From assembly GCA_002393945.1 (NCBI GenBank), contig DGSO01000013.1:288410-352409 (forward strand): a stretch of DNA of 64,000 nucleotides, written 5' to 3'. The notes below the pieces were generated by a model. That model did not search any database and was not told the DNA's origin. It was given only the letters and a program-made list of their open reading frames with translations. Shown here piece after piece: positions 18,319 through 26,306 of this stretch (positions are counted from its first letter, which is position 1; each line of letters starts with the position of its first letter). This stretch comes from Bacteroidales bacterium UBA4360 (GTDB lineage Bacteria; Bacteroidota; Bacteroidia; Bacteroidales; UBA932). Position numbers and translations under genes: made by a program.

Positions 18319-18431
18319 TTAAATGGTTAATTCTCAAAACCTCGGACTTCGTCCTCGTCCCTCCCATCTTCGATGGGCCCCTCCCACTCATGTGCCGTGG
18401 GCGGCGACAGTTTTGAGAATTAACCATTTAA
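18319..18431. repeat. 22-base perfect inverted repeat flanking a GC-rich core
   Basis: The arm 18319-18340 (AT-rich, containing TGGTTAATTCTCAAAAC) is the exact reverse complement of 18410-18431. The 69 bases between the arms are GC-rich and include smaller stems (GGACTTCGTCC near 18344). The last 17 bases before the right arm, 18394-18410, recur exactly at 9536-9552. No open frame lies inside. It could be a terminator for the upstream gene or a small non-coding mobile element. Confidence 0.75.
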
Positions 18432-18434
18432 CCT

Positions 18435-20480
18435 TTATAGATAATCATCAAAATATGCTGTGACTTTGTCCATGAGGTGAATGCGGTTGCGTCCGAAGAC
18501 GTTGTGGCGGGCGGTGGGGTAGGGGAAGTAGTCCACGGGGATTTCGCGGTCGATGCATTCCTGGATGAATGAGAGGCTGTGCTCCCAGACGACGGTGTCG
18601 TCGATGGCGCCCTGGCAGATGAGGAGTTTGCCCTGGAGCTTGGGGGCCCAGTTTATGAGAGAGGTTTTGGCAAAGCCTTCCGGGTTGGTGGAAGGATTGT
18701 CCATGTAGCGTTCTCCGTACATGATTTCATACCATTTCCAGTCGATGACTGGACCGCCGGCGACGCCCACTTTGAAGACGTCCGGGTAGTGGGTCATGAG
18801 TGAGATGGTCATGAAGCCGCCGTAGCTCCAGCCGTGTACGCCTACGCGCGAAGAATCGATGTAGGGAAGCTCCAGGAGGCGGTTTATGCCCACCATCTGG
18901 TCCTTCATCTCTTCTACGCCGCACTGGCGGTTGATGGCCTTCTCAAAGGCGGCGCCGCGGTTGGATGTGCCGCGGTTGTCCTGTACGTACACAAAGTAGC
19001 CTTTCTGTGCCATGAGCATTTCCCACATGCGGATTTCGCCGAGCCAGGTGTCGCGTACAAGCTGGCTGTGGGGGCCGCCGTAGACATAGACCACAAGGGG
19101 ATACTTCTTTGAAGCGTCGAAGTCCTTGGGGTAGATGAGGCGGTAGTAGTTCTGGAAGGCGTTATCGGCAGAAGGAACGGTGCCGAGTTCCACCTTGCAG
19201 GAGGCGTAGCCTTCGAGGGGATCGGAGGCGGAGAAGAGCTCGCGGCGGGTTTTGCCGTCGGTGGAGGCGAGCGAAACGACTACCGGGGTGTTAAGGTTGC
19301 TGCAGCGGTCAAGGAACCATTTGTTGTCGGCAGAGAGTTCCACGGTGTGCCAGCCGCGGCCGCTTGTGAGCTGTTTGGGCTTTGTGAAGCGCGCCTTTGT
19401 CACGGCATTCTTCCTGGGGATGCTCATGTCCATCCTGTACAGGTGGTTCTGGATGGGGGAATTTTCGGCCGATGTGTAAAACACCGACTTCCCGTTGTTT
19501 GCGAGGTATTCGATGTCTGCCGATGCGGTGGGAAGGGCCTTCACGTTGCCCACGGTATCCACGAGGTAGAGATTGCGGAAGCCGTTACGGTTGTCGGTGC
19601 GGTAGAGGAATACGTCCTCGCGGCCTTCGATGAACCAGACGGGGTTGAGGGGCTCTATCCAGGCGTCGTTGTCTTCCCAGAGTATGGTGCGCACGAAGCG
19701 GCCCGTAGCGGCGGAATACTTGTTAAGGTGCATGTGATGCTGGGAGCGGTCTACAACCTGTGCGAAAATGAAGTCCTCCGAGGGGCTCCAGGCAAGGTTT
19801 GTGATGTAGCGTTCGTCAGTGAAATCGGTCACGTCCAGCCACACGGTAGAAGCGCTCTCAAAGTCATAAATGCCGATAGCAAGCTTCTCCGACTCCATCC
19901 CGTTCATGGGATATTTCAGGCTCTCAAGGCTGCCGGTGCGCGTTTTTATGTCCAGAAGAGGGAACTCCGTGACGGCGGTCTGGTCCTTGCGGTAGAAGGC
20001 GAGCTTCTTCCCGGAAGGGGAGAAAAGCCAGCCCTTCTCGAAGCCGAACTCGTTACGCATGGACGAGCCTCCGTAGACGATGTTGTTGTCATCGGACTTG
20101 CCGATAGTCACCTCCTTCCCGTCGGCAGTTTTGCCGATGAGCGAGCTGCCGTCCAGGCGGATGGCGTTTCCGGCGGGGCCTTCAATCCAGTCGCTGCGCT
20201 GGCCGCGTTCCGGGATGTAGTCTGCGAGGTCGGCGGTTTTGGTGCTGCCTTTTAGGACCTTGCCGGGGGCAGTGGCGAGGAGGAACTCATCTGCACTTAT
20301 CCAACTGGCGCCGGCACGGGCGTATCCTACGCCGCGGTAGATGGCCTCCTCCATGGTGAGGTCCTTCCCTGCATGGGCTTCACGTGTGTCGATGACGGTC
20401 TGGGCATTGAGGGAGAGGGGGAAAAGGAGTGCAACGAAGAGGAGATTTCTCGACTTCGCTCGAAATGACAGAGGTATCAT
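18435..20480 (-). CDS. Exported prolyl oligopeptidase-family peptidase, dipeptidyl peptidase IV type
   Basis: S9B-type serine peptidase that in the known family removes X-Pro dipeptides, probably in the periplasm. The 681-residue protein has a signal peptide (about 1-26, ending SLNAQ), an eight-bladed propeller region with repeated WSPSEDFIF-like blades, and a C-terminal alpha/beta-hydrolase domain. The nucleophile is Ser552 in GWSYGG; GAIDDTVVW (Asp) and ARHNVFG (His) complete the triad. Residues 4-13 (LSFRAKSRNL) are encoded by a copy of the dispersed repeat, so the positively charged n-region of the signal peptide is repeat-derived. The start overlaps the upstream gene by 4 bases. Confidence 0.9.
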   Translation of the reverse strand: MIPLSFRAKSRNLLFVALLFPLSLNAQTVIDTREAHAGKDLTMEEAIYRGVGYARAGASWISADEFLLATAPGKVLKGSTKTADLADYIPERGQRSDWIEGPAGNAIRLDGSSLIGKTADGKEVTIGKSDDNNIVYGGSSMRNEFGFEKGWLFSPSGKKLAFYRKDQTAVTEFPLLDIKTRTGSLESLKYPMNGMESEKLAIGIYDFESASTVWLDVTDFTDERYITNLAWSPSEDFIFAQVVDRSQHHMHLNKYSAATGRFVRTILWEDNDAWIEPLNPVWFIEGREDVFLYRTDNRNGFRNLYLVDTVGNVKALPTASADIEYLANNGKSVFYTSAENSPIQNHLYRMDMSIPRKNAVTKARFTKPKQLTSGRGWHTVELSADNKWFLDRCSNLNTPVVVSLASTDGKTRRELFSASDPLEGYASCKVELGTVPSADNAFQNYYRLIYPKDFDASKKYPLVVYVYGGPHSQLVRDTWLGEIRMWEMLMAQKGYFVYVQDNRGTSNRGAAFEKAINRQCGVEEMKDQMVGINRLLELPYIDSSRVGVHGWSYGGFMTISLMTHYPDVFKVGVAGGPVIDWKWYEIMYGERYMDNPSTNPEGFAKTSLINWAPKLQGKLLICQGAIDDTVVWEHSLSFIQECIDREIPVDYFPYPTARHNVFGRNRIHLMDKVTAYFDDYL
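20443..20471 (-). repeat. Dispersed repeat copy encoding the start of the DPP-IV signal peptide
   Basis: A full 29-base copy on the minus strand, starting CTGTCATTTCGAG and ending GAGAAATCT. It lies three codons after the ATG at 20480 and is read in frame as LSFRAKSRNL. Confidence 0.9.
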
Positions 20481-20902
20481 AGGAAGAGGGTGTCTTCTTC
20501 GTTGACTGTCGATGCGGGGGCGGGTTCGTCTTCGACGCTGTCTACGATGGATTTTTCATAGCCGCGCCAGGGGAGGACGCCCTTGTACTCCTTGTAGTGG
20601 ACGGTGACGCGGAGGCCGGTCATGTGGATGAGCTTTTCGGCAACTTCCTTGTCGGAAACGGAGAACTTGAAGATCTTGCTCTGGACGCTGGTGCTGTTCT
20701 TTGCGCCGTAGCCGGAGAGGATGATTTCGCCCTCGTAGGTTTTCCAGATGTAGCCTGTGTAGGTGAGGGAGTTGAGTTCGCCTGTCTTGGTGCCGTCAGA
20801 GAACACCCAAAGGAACTTGAAATAGATAAAAGGGGTTGCCAGGATGGCAAGGCCAAGGATGACGATGAGTATCCAGAGGGCCACTTTTCCTTTCTGTGCC
20901 AT
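20477..20902 (-). CDS. Small membrane-anchored protein of unknown function
   Basis: A 141-residue protein with one N-terminal transmembrane helix (about 8-28), then a soluble part with a beta-rich look (SLTYTGYIWKTYEGEIILSGYG) and an acidic C-terminus. I do not recognise a named family, although similar proteins with a GTYEGE-like segment occur in Bacteroidota as I recall. It lies between mtnN (4-base gap upstream) and the DPP-IV gene (4-base overlap), so the three minus-strand genes probably form an operon. Confidence 0.75.
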   Translation of the reverse strand: MAQKGKVALWILIVILGLAILATPFIYFKFLWVFSDGTKTGELNSLTYTGYIWKTYEGEIILSGYGAKNSTSVQSKIFKFSVSDKEVAEKLIHMTGLRVTVHYKEYKGVLPWRGYEKSIVDSVEDEPAPASTVNEEDTLFL

Positions 20903-20906
20903 GATG

Positions 20907-21539
20907 TTATATAGTTTCTAAGAATGATTTTACCATGCGGAAACTCTCGTCGCCGGCGGTTTTCCAGAAGTTGAGGTAGGCTTCCATGTGGGCGTCGTCG
21001 TTGCCGTCGGAAATGAGGCGGAGTGAGATGAAGGGAACGCCTTTTATGTAGCAGACCTGTGCCAGGGCGCCGGATTCCATGTCTACGGCAAGGGCGTCGG
21101 GGAAGTGGCCCAGGATGAATTCCACGTCCTTGCTGTCCTCGATGAACTTGTCTCCGGATGCGATGAGGCCGGGTTTTGCGCCAAGCTTCTGAGCCTTGGC
21201 AACGAGTTCTGCCGGGGCGCTGAAACGGGCCGGGAGGTCCTGCACCTGACCGTAGAGGTTGCCCTCTCCGTACCAGGCGTCATGGAAGACTATTTCACTG
21301 CTCACCACGAAGTCTCCGGTGTGTACGCTGTGGCTTGCAGAGCCTGCAACGCCCGTAGAAATGACAAGGTCCGGTTTTTCTGCTGCAATTACCTCTGTTG
21401 CGGTTATGGCGGCGTTTACCTTGCCCATTCCGCAGCGGAATACCTTTATAGTGTGCTGTTTGGGAAGTTCTCCGCTTTCAAGCACTTTCTGAAGGAGGGC
21501 GTACTCGCTCTCCATAGCGACGATTATACAAATATTCAT
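20907..21539 (-). CDS. mtnN: 5'-methylthioadenosine/S-adenosylhomocysteine nucleosidase
   Basis: Cleaves MTA and SAH to adenine and a thio-ribose. The 210-residue protein opens with ICIIVAMESEYALL, the usual MTAN start, which fixes the ATG at 21539; the longer open frame upstream crosses into the divergent promoter and mnmA start. It has GMGKVNAA, STGVAGSAS, and the family signature AVDMESGALAQVC followed by RLISDGND, where the last Asp is the expected catalytic acid. The gene diverges from mnmA with near-leaderless promoters. Confidence 0.92.
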   Translation of the reverse strand: MNICIIVAMESEYALLQKVLESGELPKQHTIKVFRCGMGKVNAAITATEVIAAEKPDLVISTGVAGSASHSVHTGDFVVSSEIVFHDAWYGEGNLYGQVQDLPARFSAPAELVAKAQKLGAKPGLIASGDKFIEDSKDVEFILGHFPDALAVDMESGALAQVCYIKGVPFISLRLISDGNDDAHMEAYLNFWKTAGDESFRMVKSFLETI

Positions 21540-21544
21540 ATCCA

Positions 21545-21573
21545 CAAATATAATAAAAATATTGCTACCTTTG
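21545..21573. promoter_or_regulatory. Divergent near-leaderless promoters of mtnN and mnmA
   Basis: TACCTTTG at 21566-21573 (+) ends 6 bases before the mnmA ATG at 21580. TATATTTG on the minus strand (21552-21545) ends 5 bases before the mtnN ATG at 21539. Both match TAnnTTTG. With usual spacing, transcription would start within a few bases of the start codons. Confidence 0.45.
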
Positions 21574-21579
21574 CAGCGT

Positions 21580-23010
21580 ATGGACAAAAGTAAAATCAAG
21601 GTTTGCGTGGGGCTTTCCGGCGGGGTGGACTCGTCGGTGGCGGCGTACCTCCTCAAGCAGGAAGGCTACGACGTTTTTGCCATGTTCATGCAGAACTGGT
21701 CAGACGCCTCCACAACCCTCCACGGCGACTGCGAATGGGAGGAAGACCGCTTCGTGGCCGAGCTCGTCGCAAGGAAAATCGGCATACCGTTCTACTTCGT
21801 GGACCTTTCCGAAAAATACCGCCAGAGGGTGGTGGACTACATGTTCTCCGAATACGAAAAGGGCCGCACGCCCAACCCGGACGTCCTCTGCAACCGAGAG
21901 ATAAAGTTCGACGCCTTCCTTGACGTCGCCCGCAAGATGGGGGCCGATTACGTCGCCACGGGGCATTATTGCCGCAAAGGTATGAGATTTCTCGACTCCG
22001 GCTTCGCCTCCGCTCGAAATGACAATAAAGACACCTGTGATGTAATTTATAGTATATACGAAGGAACGGACCCGAACAAGGATCAGACGTATTTCCTGTG
22101 TCAGTTGAGCCAGGAGCAGCTGTCGAGGGCGATGTTTCCTATCGGCCATTTGATGAAACCGGAGGTCAGGAGGATTGCGAAGGAGGCGGATTTGCCGTCG
22201 GCAGAGAAGAAGGATTCGCAGGGGATTTGCTTTGTGGGGAAGGTGGATCTGCCAACGTTCCTGAAGCAGAAGTTGACATCCGTGGAGGGGGATGTGGTGG
22301 AGGTTTTCGACGCGTATTATGCTTCTAATGAACTGTACTGCAGGCAGCAGGAGATACTGGGAAGCCTGTTGAAGCCGGGCGTGGAGCTGGACCGGACGGT
22401 GCACTATGCGCCGGAGGAGAAGGTGCTCACCTCGGACGGGCAGCCGCTGGGGGAGAGCCCTTATGGGCGGGAGCCTTCAGATGAGGAACTTGCGGTGCTT
22501 GCAACTCCTGTTTCTTACGATATAAAATTCGAGACGGAGACCTATCGGAGCGGGAAGAAACATATCAAGAAAACGAGGTGGAAGGAGAACCCTTACGGGC
22601 GCATTGTCGGAAGGCATGAGGGGGCGCAGTTTTACACCATCGGCCAGAGGAAAGGACTGGGTATAGGGGGGCATGCAGAGCCGGTTTTTGTGATATCGAC
22701 CGATACTTTAAATAACGTTGTCTATATTGGTGAAGGACACCATCATAAGGGGCTTAGCAGATTCTGCCTGAGGGTGGCGCCGGAGGAGGTGCACTGGATT
22801 CGTCCGGACCTTGCCCTGAAGCCGGGGGAGAGCCGTCGGCAGAGGGTTCGCATACGGTATAGGCAGCCGCTTCAGGGCGCGACGCTTTTCATGCGGGAGG
22901 ATGGGCTTTTCATCCTTTTCGACTGTGCGCAGAGGGGAATATCGGCAGGGCAGTTTGCCGTGTGGTACGACGGAGAGGAAATGATCGGCAGCGGCGTCAT
23001 CTCTTTGTAA
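21580..23010 (+). CDS. mnmA: tRNA-specific 2-thiouridylase MnmA with repeat-derived insertion
   Basis: Adds sulfur to U34 of tRNAs for Lys, Glu and Gln. The 476-residue protein has the PP-loop GLSGGVDSSVAA (11-22), ATGHYCR, the catalytic Cys104 in DVLCNREIKF, the second cysteine in QGICFVG, and GAQFYTIGQRKGL. It is clearly longer than the usual 360-400 residues. Residues 136-149 come from an in-frame dispersed-repeat copy in the loop between ATGHY and the DPNKDQTYF motif. A further roughly 90-residue stretch sits between GDVVEVFDAYY and GRIVGRHEGAQF, where most homologues have a short linker. The reading frame is intact and all key residues are kept, so it is probably functional. Confidence 0.93.
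   Translation: MDKSKIKVCVGLSGGVDSSVAAYLLKQEGYDVFAMFMQNWSDASTTLHGDCEWEEDRFVAELVARKIGIPFYFVDLSEKYRQRVVDYMFSEYEKGRTPNPDVLCNREIKFDAFLDVARKMGADYVATGHYCRKGMRFLDSGFASARNDNKDTCDVIYSIYEGTDPNKDQTYFLCQLSQEQLSRAMFPIGHLMKPEVRRIAKEADLPSAEKKDSQGICFVGKVDLPTFLKQKLTSVEGDVVEVFDAYYASNELYCRQQEILGSLLKPGVELDRTVHYAPEEKVLTSDGQPLGESPYGREPSDEELAVLATPVSYDIKFETETYRSGKKHIKKTRWKENPYGRIVGRHEGAQFYTIGQRKGLGIGGHAEPVFVISTDTLNNVVYIGEGHHHKGLSRFCLRVAPEEVHWIRPDLALKPGESRRQRVRIRYRQPLQGATLFMREDGLFILFDCAQRGISAGQFAVWYDGEEMIGSGVISL
21985..22024 (-). repeat. Dispersed repeat copy inside mnmA
   Basis: A 40-base long form of the dispersed repeat in reverse orientation; between the conserved ends it has an 11-base longer centre. It is read in frame within mnmA as RFLDSGFASARND (residues 136-148). 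Confidence 0.85.
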
Positions 23011-23034
23011 TTCCGGAATTATTGCCTATCTTTG
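23004..23034 (+). promoter_or_regulatory. Promoter of the polysaccharide locus
   Basis: TTTG at 23004-23007 (overlapping the mnmA stop region), a 19-base spacer, and TATCTTTG at 23027-23034: a full consensus match and the cleanest promoter next to the locus. The predicted start falls inside the palindrome that follows. Confidence 0.7.
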
Positions 23035-23052
23035 TTAGTTACTATAACTAAC
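23034..23052 (+). promoter_or_regulatory. 8-base perfect palindrome at the predicted transcription start
   Basis: GTTAGTTA (23034-23041) and TAACTAAC (23045-23052) are perfect inverted arms separated by CTA. The element touches the -7 box and ends 10 bases before the UpxY-like start codon, a position suited to an operator or a 5' mRNA hairpin. No binding protein can be named. Confidence 0.55.
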
Positions 23053-23062
23053 CTAATTTAAT

Positions 23063-23578
23063 TTGGCACGTCCGCGGGAAAAATACTGGTACGCCCTCAA
23101 GGTCTTCTACAACCGTGTGGACAGGCTCCGTGAGGATTTCAAGGCTGCAAGGTATGACACCTTCGTGCCTATGACCCGTGTCAAGGAGGGTGCCCGGATC
23201 ATGGAGGTGCCCCTTATTCCATCGCTTCTTTTTGTGAAATGTTCAGGCACTTATCTCGAAAAACTCAAACGGGACAAGTGGGATGTTTTCATGTACTACA
23301 AGGAGGCGGACGGCAACGGGCCGGGCCCTATATCGGACCATGAAATGGATGTGTTCAGGCTGGCTACATCGGCAGCGGCCGAAGGGGCGGAATTCCTGGG
23401 GACGGATACGGATAAATACATGGTGGGGGATAAGGTCCGCGTGACGGACGGCCCCTACAAGGGCTATGAGGGTTATGTTCGCCGCATAAGGCATGACAGG
23501 AAGCTTATCGTGTGCGTGCAGGGCATTGCCGTCGTGGCGTTTCCGAATGTGAAAATTGAAAACGTAGAAAAGATATGA
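23063..23578 (+). CDS. UpxY-like transcription antiterminator (NusG/RfaH family)
   Basis: A NusG paralogue that in Bacteroides polysaccharide loci lets RNA polymerase read through the long operon. The 171-residue protein has the NGN domain (about 1-105, starting REKYWYALKVFYNR and including VPLIPSLLFVK) and a KOW domain (about 122-171, GDKVRVTDGPYKGYEGYVRRI). The start codon is TTG at 23063; no ATG is placed to give the full NGN domain. It is the first gene of the locus, and its stop overlaps the rfbB ATG by 4 bases. No UpxZ partner follows. Confidence 0.85.
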   Translation: MARPREKYWYALKVFYNRVDRLREDFKAARYDTFVPMTRVKEGARIMEVPLIPSLLFVKCSGTYLEKLKRDKWDVFMYYKEADGNGPGPISDHEMDVFRLATSAAAEGAEFLGTDTDKYMVGDKVRVTDGPYKGYEGYVRRIRHDRKLIVCVQGIAVVAFPNVKIENVEKI

Positions 23579-24702
23579 GAACCATTATCATCACCGGCGG
23601 TGCCGGTTTCATCGGCAGTCATGTAGTGAGGCTGTTTGTTAACAAATATCCTGATTATAAGATCATTAACCTGGACAAGCTCACCTATGCGGGGAATCTC
23701 GCTAATCTTCGCGACATTGAAGACCGGCCCAATTACAAGTTCGTCAAGATGGATATCTGCGACTTTGAAGGGGTGCTGGAGCTTATGCGTGCAGAACATG
23801 TAGATGGCATTATTCATTTGGCAGCTGAGAGCCATGTGGACAGGAGCATTAAAGACCCGTTTACATTTGCGCAGACGAATGTAATGGGAACGCTGTCGCT
23901 GCTGCAGGCGGCGAAGACGTATTGGGAGCCCATGGGATGGGAAGGGAAGCGTTTCTACCACATTTCCACCGACGAAGTATACGGTGCGCTGGAGATGACG
24001 GACCCTTCCGGAATCGAGCCGCCGTTCACAACCAAGGCTTCTTCCGGAAAGCACCATCTGGCGTATGGTTCAAAGTTCTTTACGGAGGATTTGAAGTATC
24101 AGCCGCATTCACCGTATTCTGCTGCAAAGGCTTCATCGGACCACTTTGTGCGCGCATTCCATGATACTTATGGACTTCCTACCATTGTGACCAACTGCTC
24201 CAACAACTACGGCCCTTACCAGTTCCCGGAGAAGCTCATTCCGCTGTTTATCAACAATATCCGGCACAGGAAGCCCCTGCCGGTCTATGGCAAGGGAGAG
24301 AACGTGCGCGACTGGCTGTATGTGGAGGACCATGCACGCGCTATTGATTTGATTTTCCATAAAGGCGTGATTGGCGATACTTACAATATCGGCGGATTCA
24401 ATGAGTGGAAGAACATCGACATCATCAAGGTTCTGATTGGTACTGTGGACCGTCTGCTTGGCCGTCCTGAGGGCGCTGACATGGATCTCATCACTTATGT
24501 CACAGACCGTGCGGGGCATGACCTTCGTTATGCGATTGACTCCTCTAAGCTCCAGCGCGAACTTGGCTGGGAGCCTTCCCTGCAGTTCGAGGAGGGCATC
24601 GAAAAGACCGTCCGCTGGTACCTTGACAACCAGGACTGGATGGACAACGTCACCTCCGGCGACTACCAGAAGTACTACGAGAATATGTATAGCAACAGAT
24701 AA
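23575..24702 (+). CDS. rfbB: dTDP-glucose 4,6-dehydratase
   Basis: Converts dTDP-glucose to dTDP-4-keto-6-deoxyglucose, the entry point to rhamnose and amino-deoxy sugars. The 375-residue SDR protein has the NAD motif GGAGFIGS (7-14), STDEVYGAL (Thr-Asp-Glu catalytic motif) and YSAAKASSDH (YxxxK). It is translationally coupled to the UpxY-like gene. The rfbA and rfbC partners lie far downstream (34.6, 54.5 and 55.4 kb), so the pathway is scattered along the locus; rfbD is not in the window. Confidence 0.95.
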   Translation: MRTIIITGGAGFIGSHVVRLFVNKYPDYKIINLDKLTYAGNLANLRDIEDRPNYKFVKMDICDFEGVLELMRAEHVDGIIHLAAESHVDRSIKDPFTFAQTNVMGTLSLLQAAKTYWEPMGWEGKRFYHISTDEVYGALEMTDPSGIEPPFTTKASSGKHHLAYGSKFFTEDLKYQPHSPYSAAKASSDHFVRAFHDTYGLPTIVTNCSNNYGPYQFPEKLIPLFINNIRHRKPLPVYGKGENVRDWLYVEDHARAIDLIFHKGVIGDTYNIGGFNEWKNIDIIKVLIGTVDRLLGRPEGADMDLITYVTDRAGHDLRYAIDSSKLQRELGWEPSLQFEEGIEKTVRWYLDNQDWMDNVTSGDYQKYYENMYSNR

Positions 24703-24707
24703 ACGAT

Positions 24708-25160
24708 ATGATTTACGACCACATTAAGAATGCGCATCTGTACAAGGGGCTGAGTGCCGCTTTGGATACGGGGCTGGAGTATATTGAGACACTGAAGGCC
24801 GATGTTCAGATCGGCACGTATATGCTGGAGAATGGGGTGAAGGCCATTGTGAGCGAGGGCACCACGCGCCTTGTGAACGAGAAGGGCTTCGAGGCCCACA
24901 AGAGGTTCATCGACATACAGCTGGCTCTTCGCGGGACGGAGCTCATCCGCTGTAAGCCGCTGGAATTCGTGAAGGAAACCATCCCCTACAACCCGGAAAA
25001 GGACGCTGCCCGTTATGCCGATGAGCCCGGCCTCGACGCCGTCATCGGCAACGGTTACTTCCTGGTGGTCTTCCCTGACGACGCCCACGAACCCCTCCTG
25101 GCTGTGGACGGCCAGCCCGCACTCGTGAAGAAAGTTGTACTTAAGGTGCCGGTGGAGTAA
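24708..25160 (+). CDS. YhcH/YjgK/YiaL family protein
   Basis: A 150-residue cupin-fold protein of the YhcH/YjgK/YiaL type, recognised from the EGTTRLVNEKGFEAHKRFIDIQLALRG segment, the VVFPDDAHEPLLAVDG metal-site-like motif (Asp-x-His) and the KKVVLKVPV ending. Family members are linked to sialic acid or sugar metabolism; the exact activity is not settled. It sits between rfbB and a UDP-GlcA epimerase gene; its stop shares one base with the next ATG, so it is likely a sugar-handling enzyme of the locus. Confidence 0.85.
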   Translation: MIYDHIKNAHLYKGLSAALDTGLEYIETLKADVQIGTYMLENGVKAIVSEGTTRLVNEKGFEAHKRFIDIQLALRGTELIRCKPLEFVKETIPYNPEKDAARYADEPGLDAVIGNGYFLVVFPDDAHEPLLAVDGQPALVKKVVLKVPVE

Positions 25161-26200
25161 TGAAGACTATTCTTGTTACCGGCAGCGCCGGATTCATCGG
25201 CTCAAATCTGGTCCTGAGGCTTCTGGACAGCAAGGAACCCGTCAGGATTGTGGGCCTTGACAACCTGAACAATTACTACGATCCTTCGCTCAAGGAGTAC
25301 AGGCTTCGCTGCATCGAGGAGAAGGTTTCTGCCGCGAAATCTCAATACCGTTTCGTAAAAGGCGATATTGCCGACAAATCTCTCGTTGACAATCTCTTTG
25401 CCGAAGAGCATTTCGACATTGTGGTAAACCTTGCCGCGCAGGCGGGCGTTCGCTATTCCATCGAGAACCCGGATGCTTACATCCAGAGCAACATGATAGG
25501 CTTCTACAATATCCTTGAAGCCTGCAGGCACAACCCGGTAGAGCATCTGGTATATGCGTCGAGTTCAAGTGTTTACGGAGGGAATAAGAAGGTGCCGTTT
25601 TCTACGGATGACCGTGTGGACAATCCTGTGAGCCTGTATGCTGCAACCAAGAAGAGCAACGAGCTCTTCGCCCACTGCTACAGCAAGCTTTACGACATTC
25701 CCACAACGGGTCTCCGCTTCTTCACGGTCTACGGCCCTGCCGGGCGTCCTGACATGGCATACTTCGGCTTCACCAACAAGCTTCTGGCCGGGAAGACCAT
25801 CCAGATCTACAACTACGGCAACTGCCGCCGTGACTTCACGTATGTCGATGACATCGTGGAGGGCATAGTGCGTGTGATGGGTAAAGCCCCTGAGCGCAGG
25901 AAAGGGGAGGACGGCCTGCCGATACCCCCTTACGCCGTGTACAACATCGGCGGCGGCCAGCCGGAGAACCTCCTGGACTTCGTGAACATCCTTCAGGAGG
26001 AACTGGTGCGTGCCGGCGTACTGCCTCAGGACTATGACTTCGAAGCCCACAAGGAACTCGTCCCCATGCAGCCCGGAGACGTCCCCACCACGTATGCCGA
26101 TGCATCGGCTTTGGAAAGGGACTTCGGCTTTGTGCCCAAAATCACCCTCCGCGAAGGCTTGAGGAAGTTTGCCGAATGGTATAAGGAGTATTATGCGTGA
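25160..26200 (+). CDS. UDP-glucuronate 4-epimerase-type SDR enzyme
   Basis: Probably interconverts UDP-glucuronate and UDP-galacturonate. The 346-residue protein has the NAD motif GSAGFIGSN (8-16), followed by GLDNLNNYYDPSLKEYRL, typical of UDP-GlcA epimerases (CapI/LpsL type), then YASSSSVYGG and YAATKKSNE (YxxxK), RFFTVYGPAGRPDMA and RRDFTYVDD. The neighbouring ugd gene (28205) would supply UDP-GlcA. A related hexose epimerase is the alternative, but the motif set favours the uronate enzyme. Confidence 0.88.
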   Translation: MKTILVTGSAGFIGSNLVLRLLDSKEPVRIVGLDNLNNYYDPSLKEYRLRCIEEKVSAAKSQYRFVKGDIADKSLVDNLFAEEHFDIVVNLAAQAGVRYSIENPDAYIQSNMIGFYNILEACRHNPVEHLVYASSSSVYGGNKKVPFSTDDRVDNPVSLYAATKKSNELFAHCYSKLYDIPTTGLRFFTVYGPAGRPDMAYFGFTNKLLAGKTIQIYNYGNCRRDFTYVDDIVEGIVRVMGKAPERRKGEDGLPIPPYAVYNIGGGQPENLLDFVNILQEELVRAGVLPQDYDFEAHKELVPMQPGDVPTTYADASALERDFGFVPKITLREGLRKFAEWYKEYYA

Positions 26201-26306
26201 AATGTAAATTACTGATATATAGTAGATTACAAGAAAAGCTCCGGGTGAAAATGACGGGAGTGAATTGAATAAATCATTGAATAATAATTAGTTGTATTTC
26301 ACGGCT

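Noticed and set aside
22981..23065. Invertible promoter as in Bacteroides capsule loci
   Set aside because: Only an 8-base palindrome is present at the start point; no pair of longer inverted repeats flanks the promoter and no invertase gene is seen.
23063..23578. Housekeeping nusG
   Set aside because: Position at the head of a polysaccharide locus, diverged NGN domain and overlap with rfbB point to a specialised UpxY/RfaH-type paralogue.
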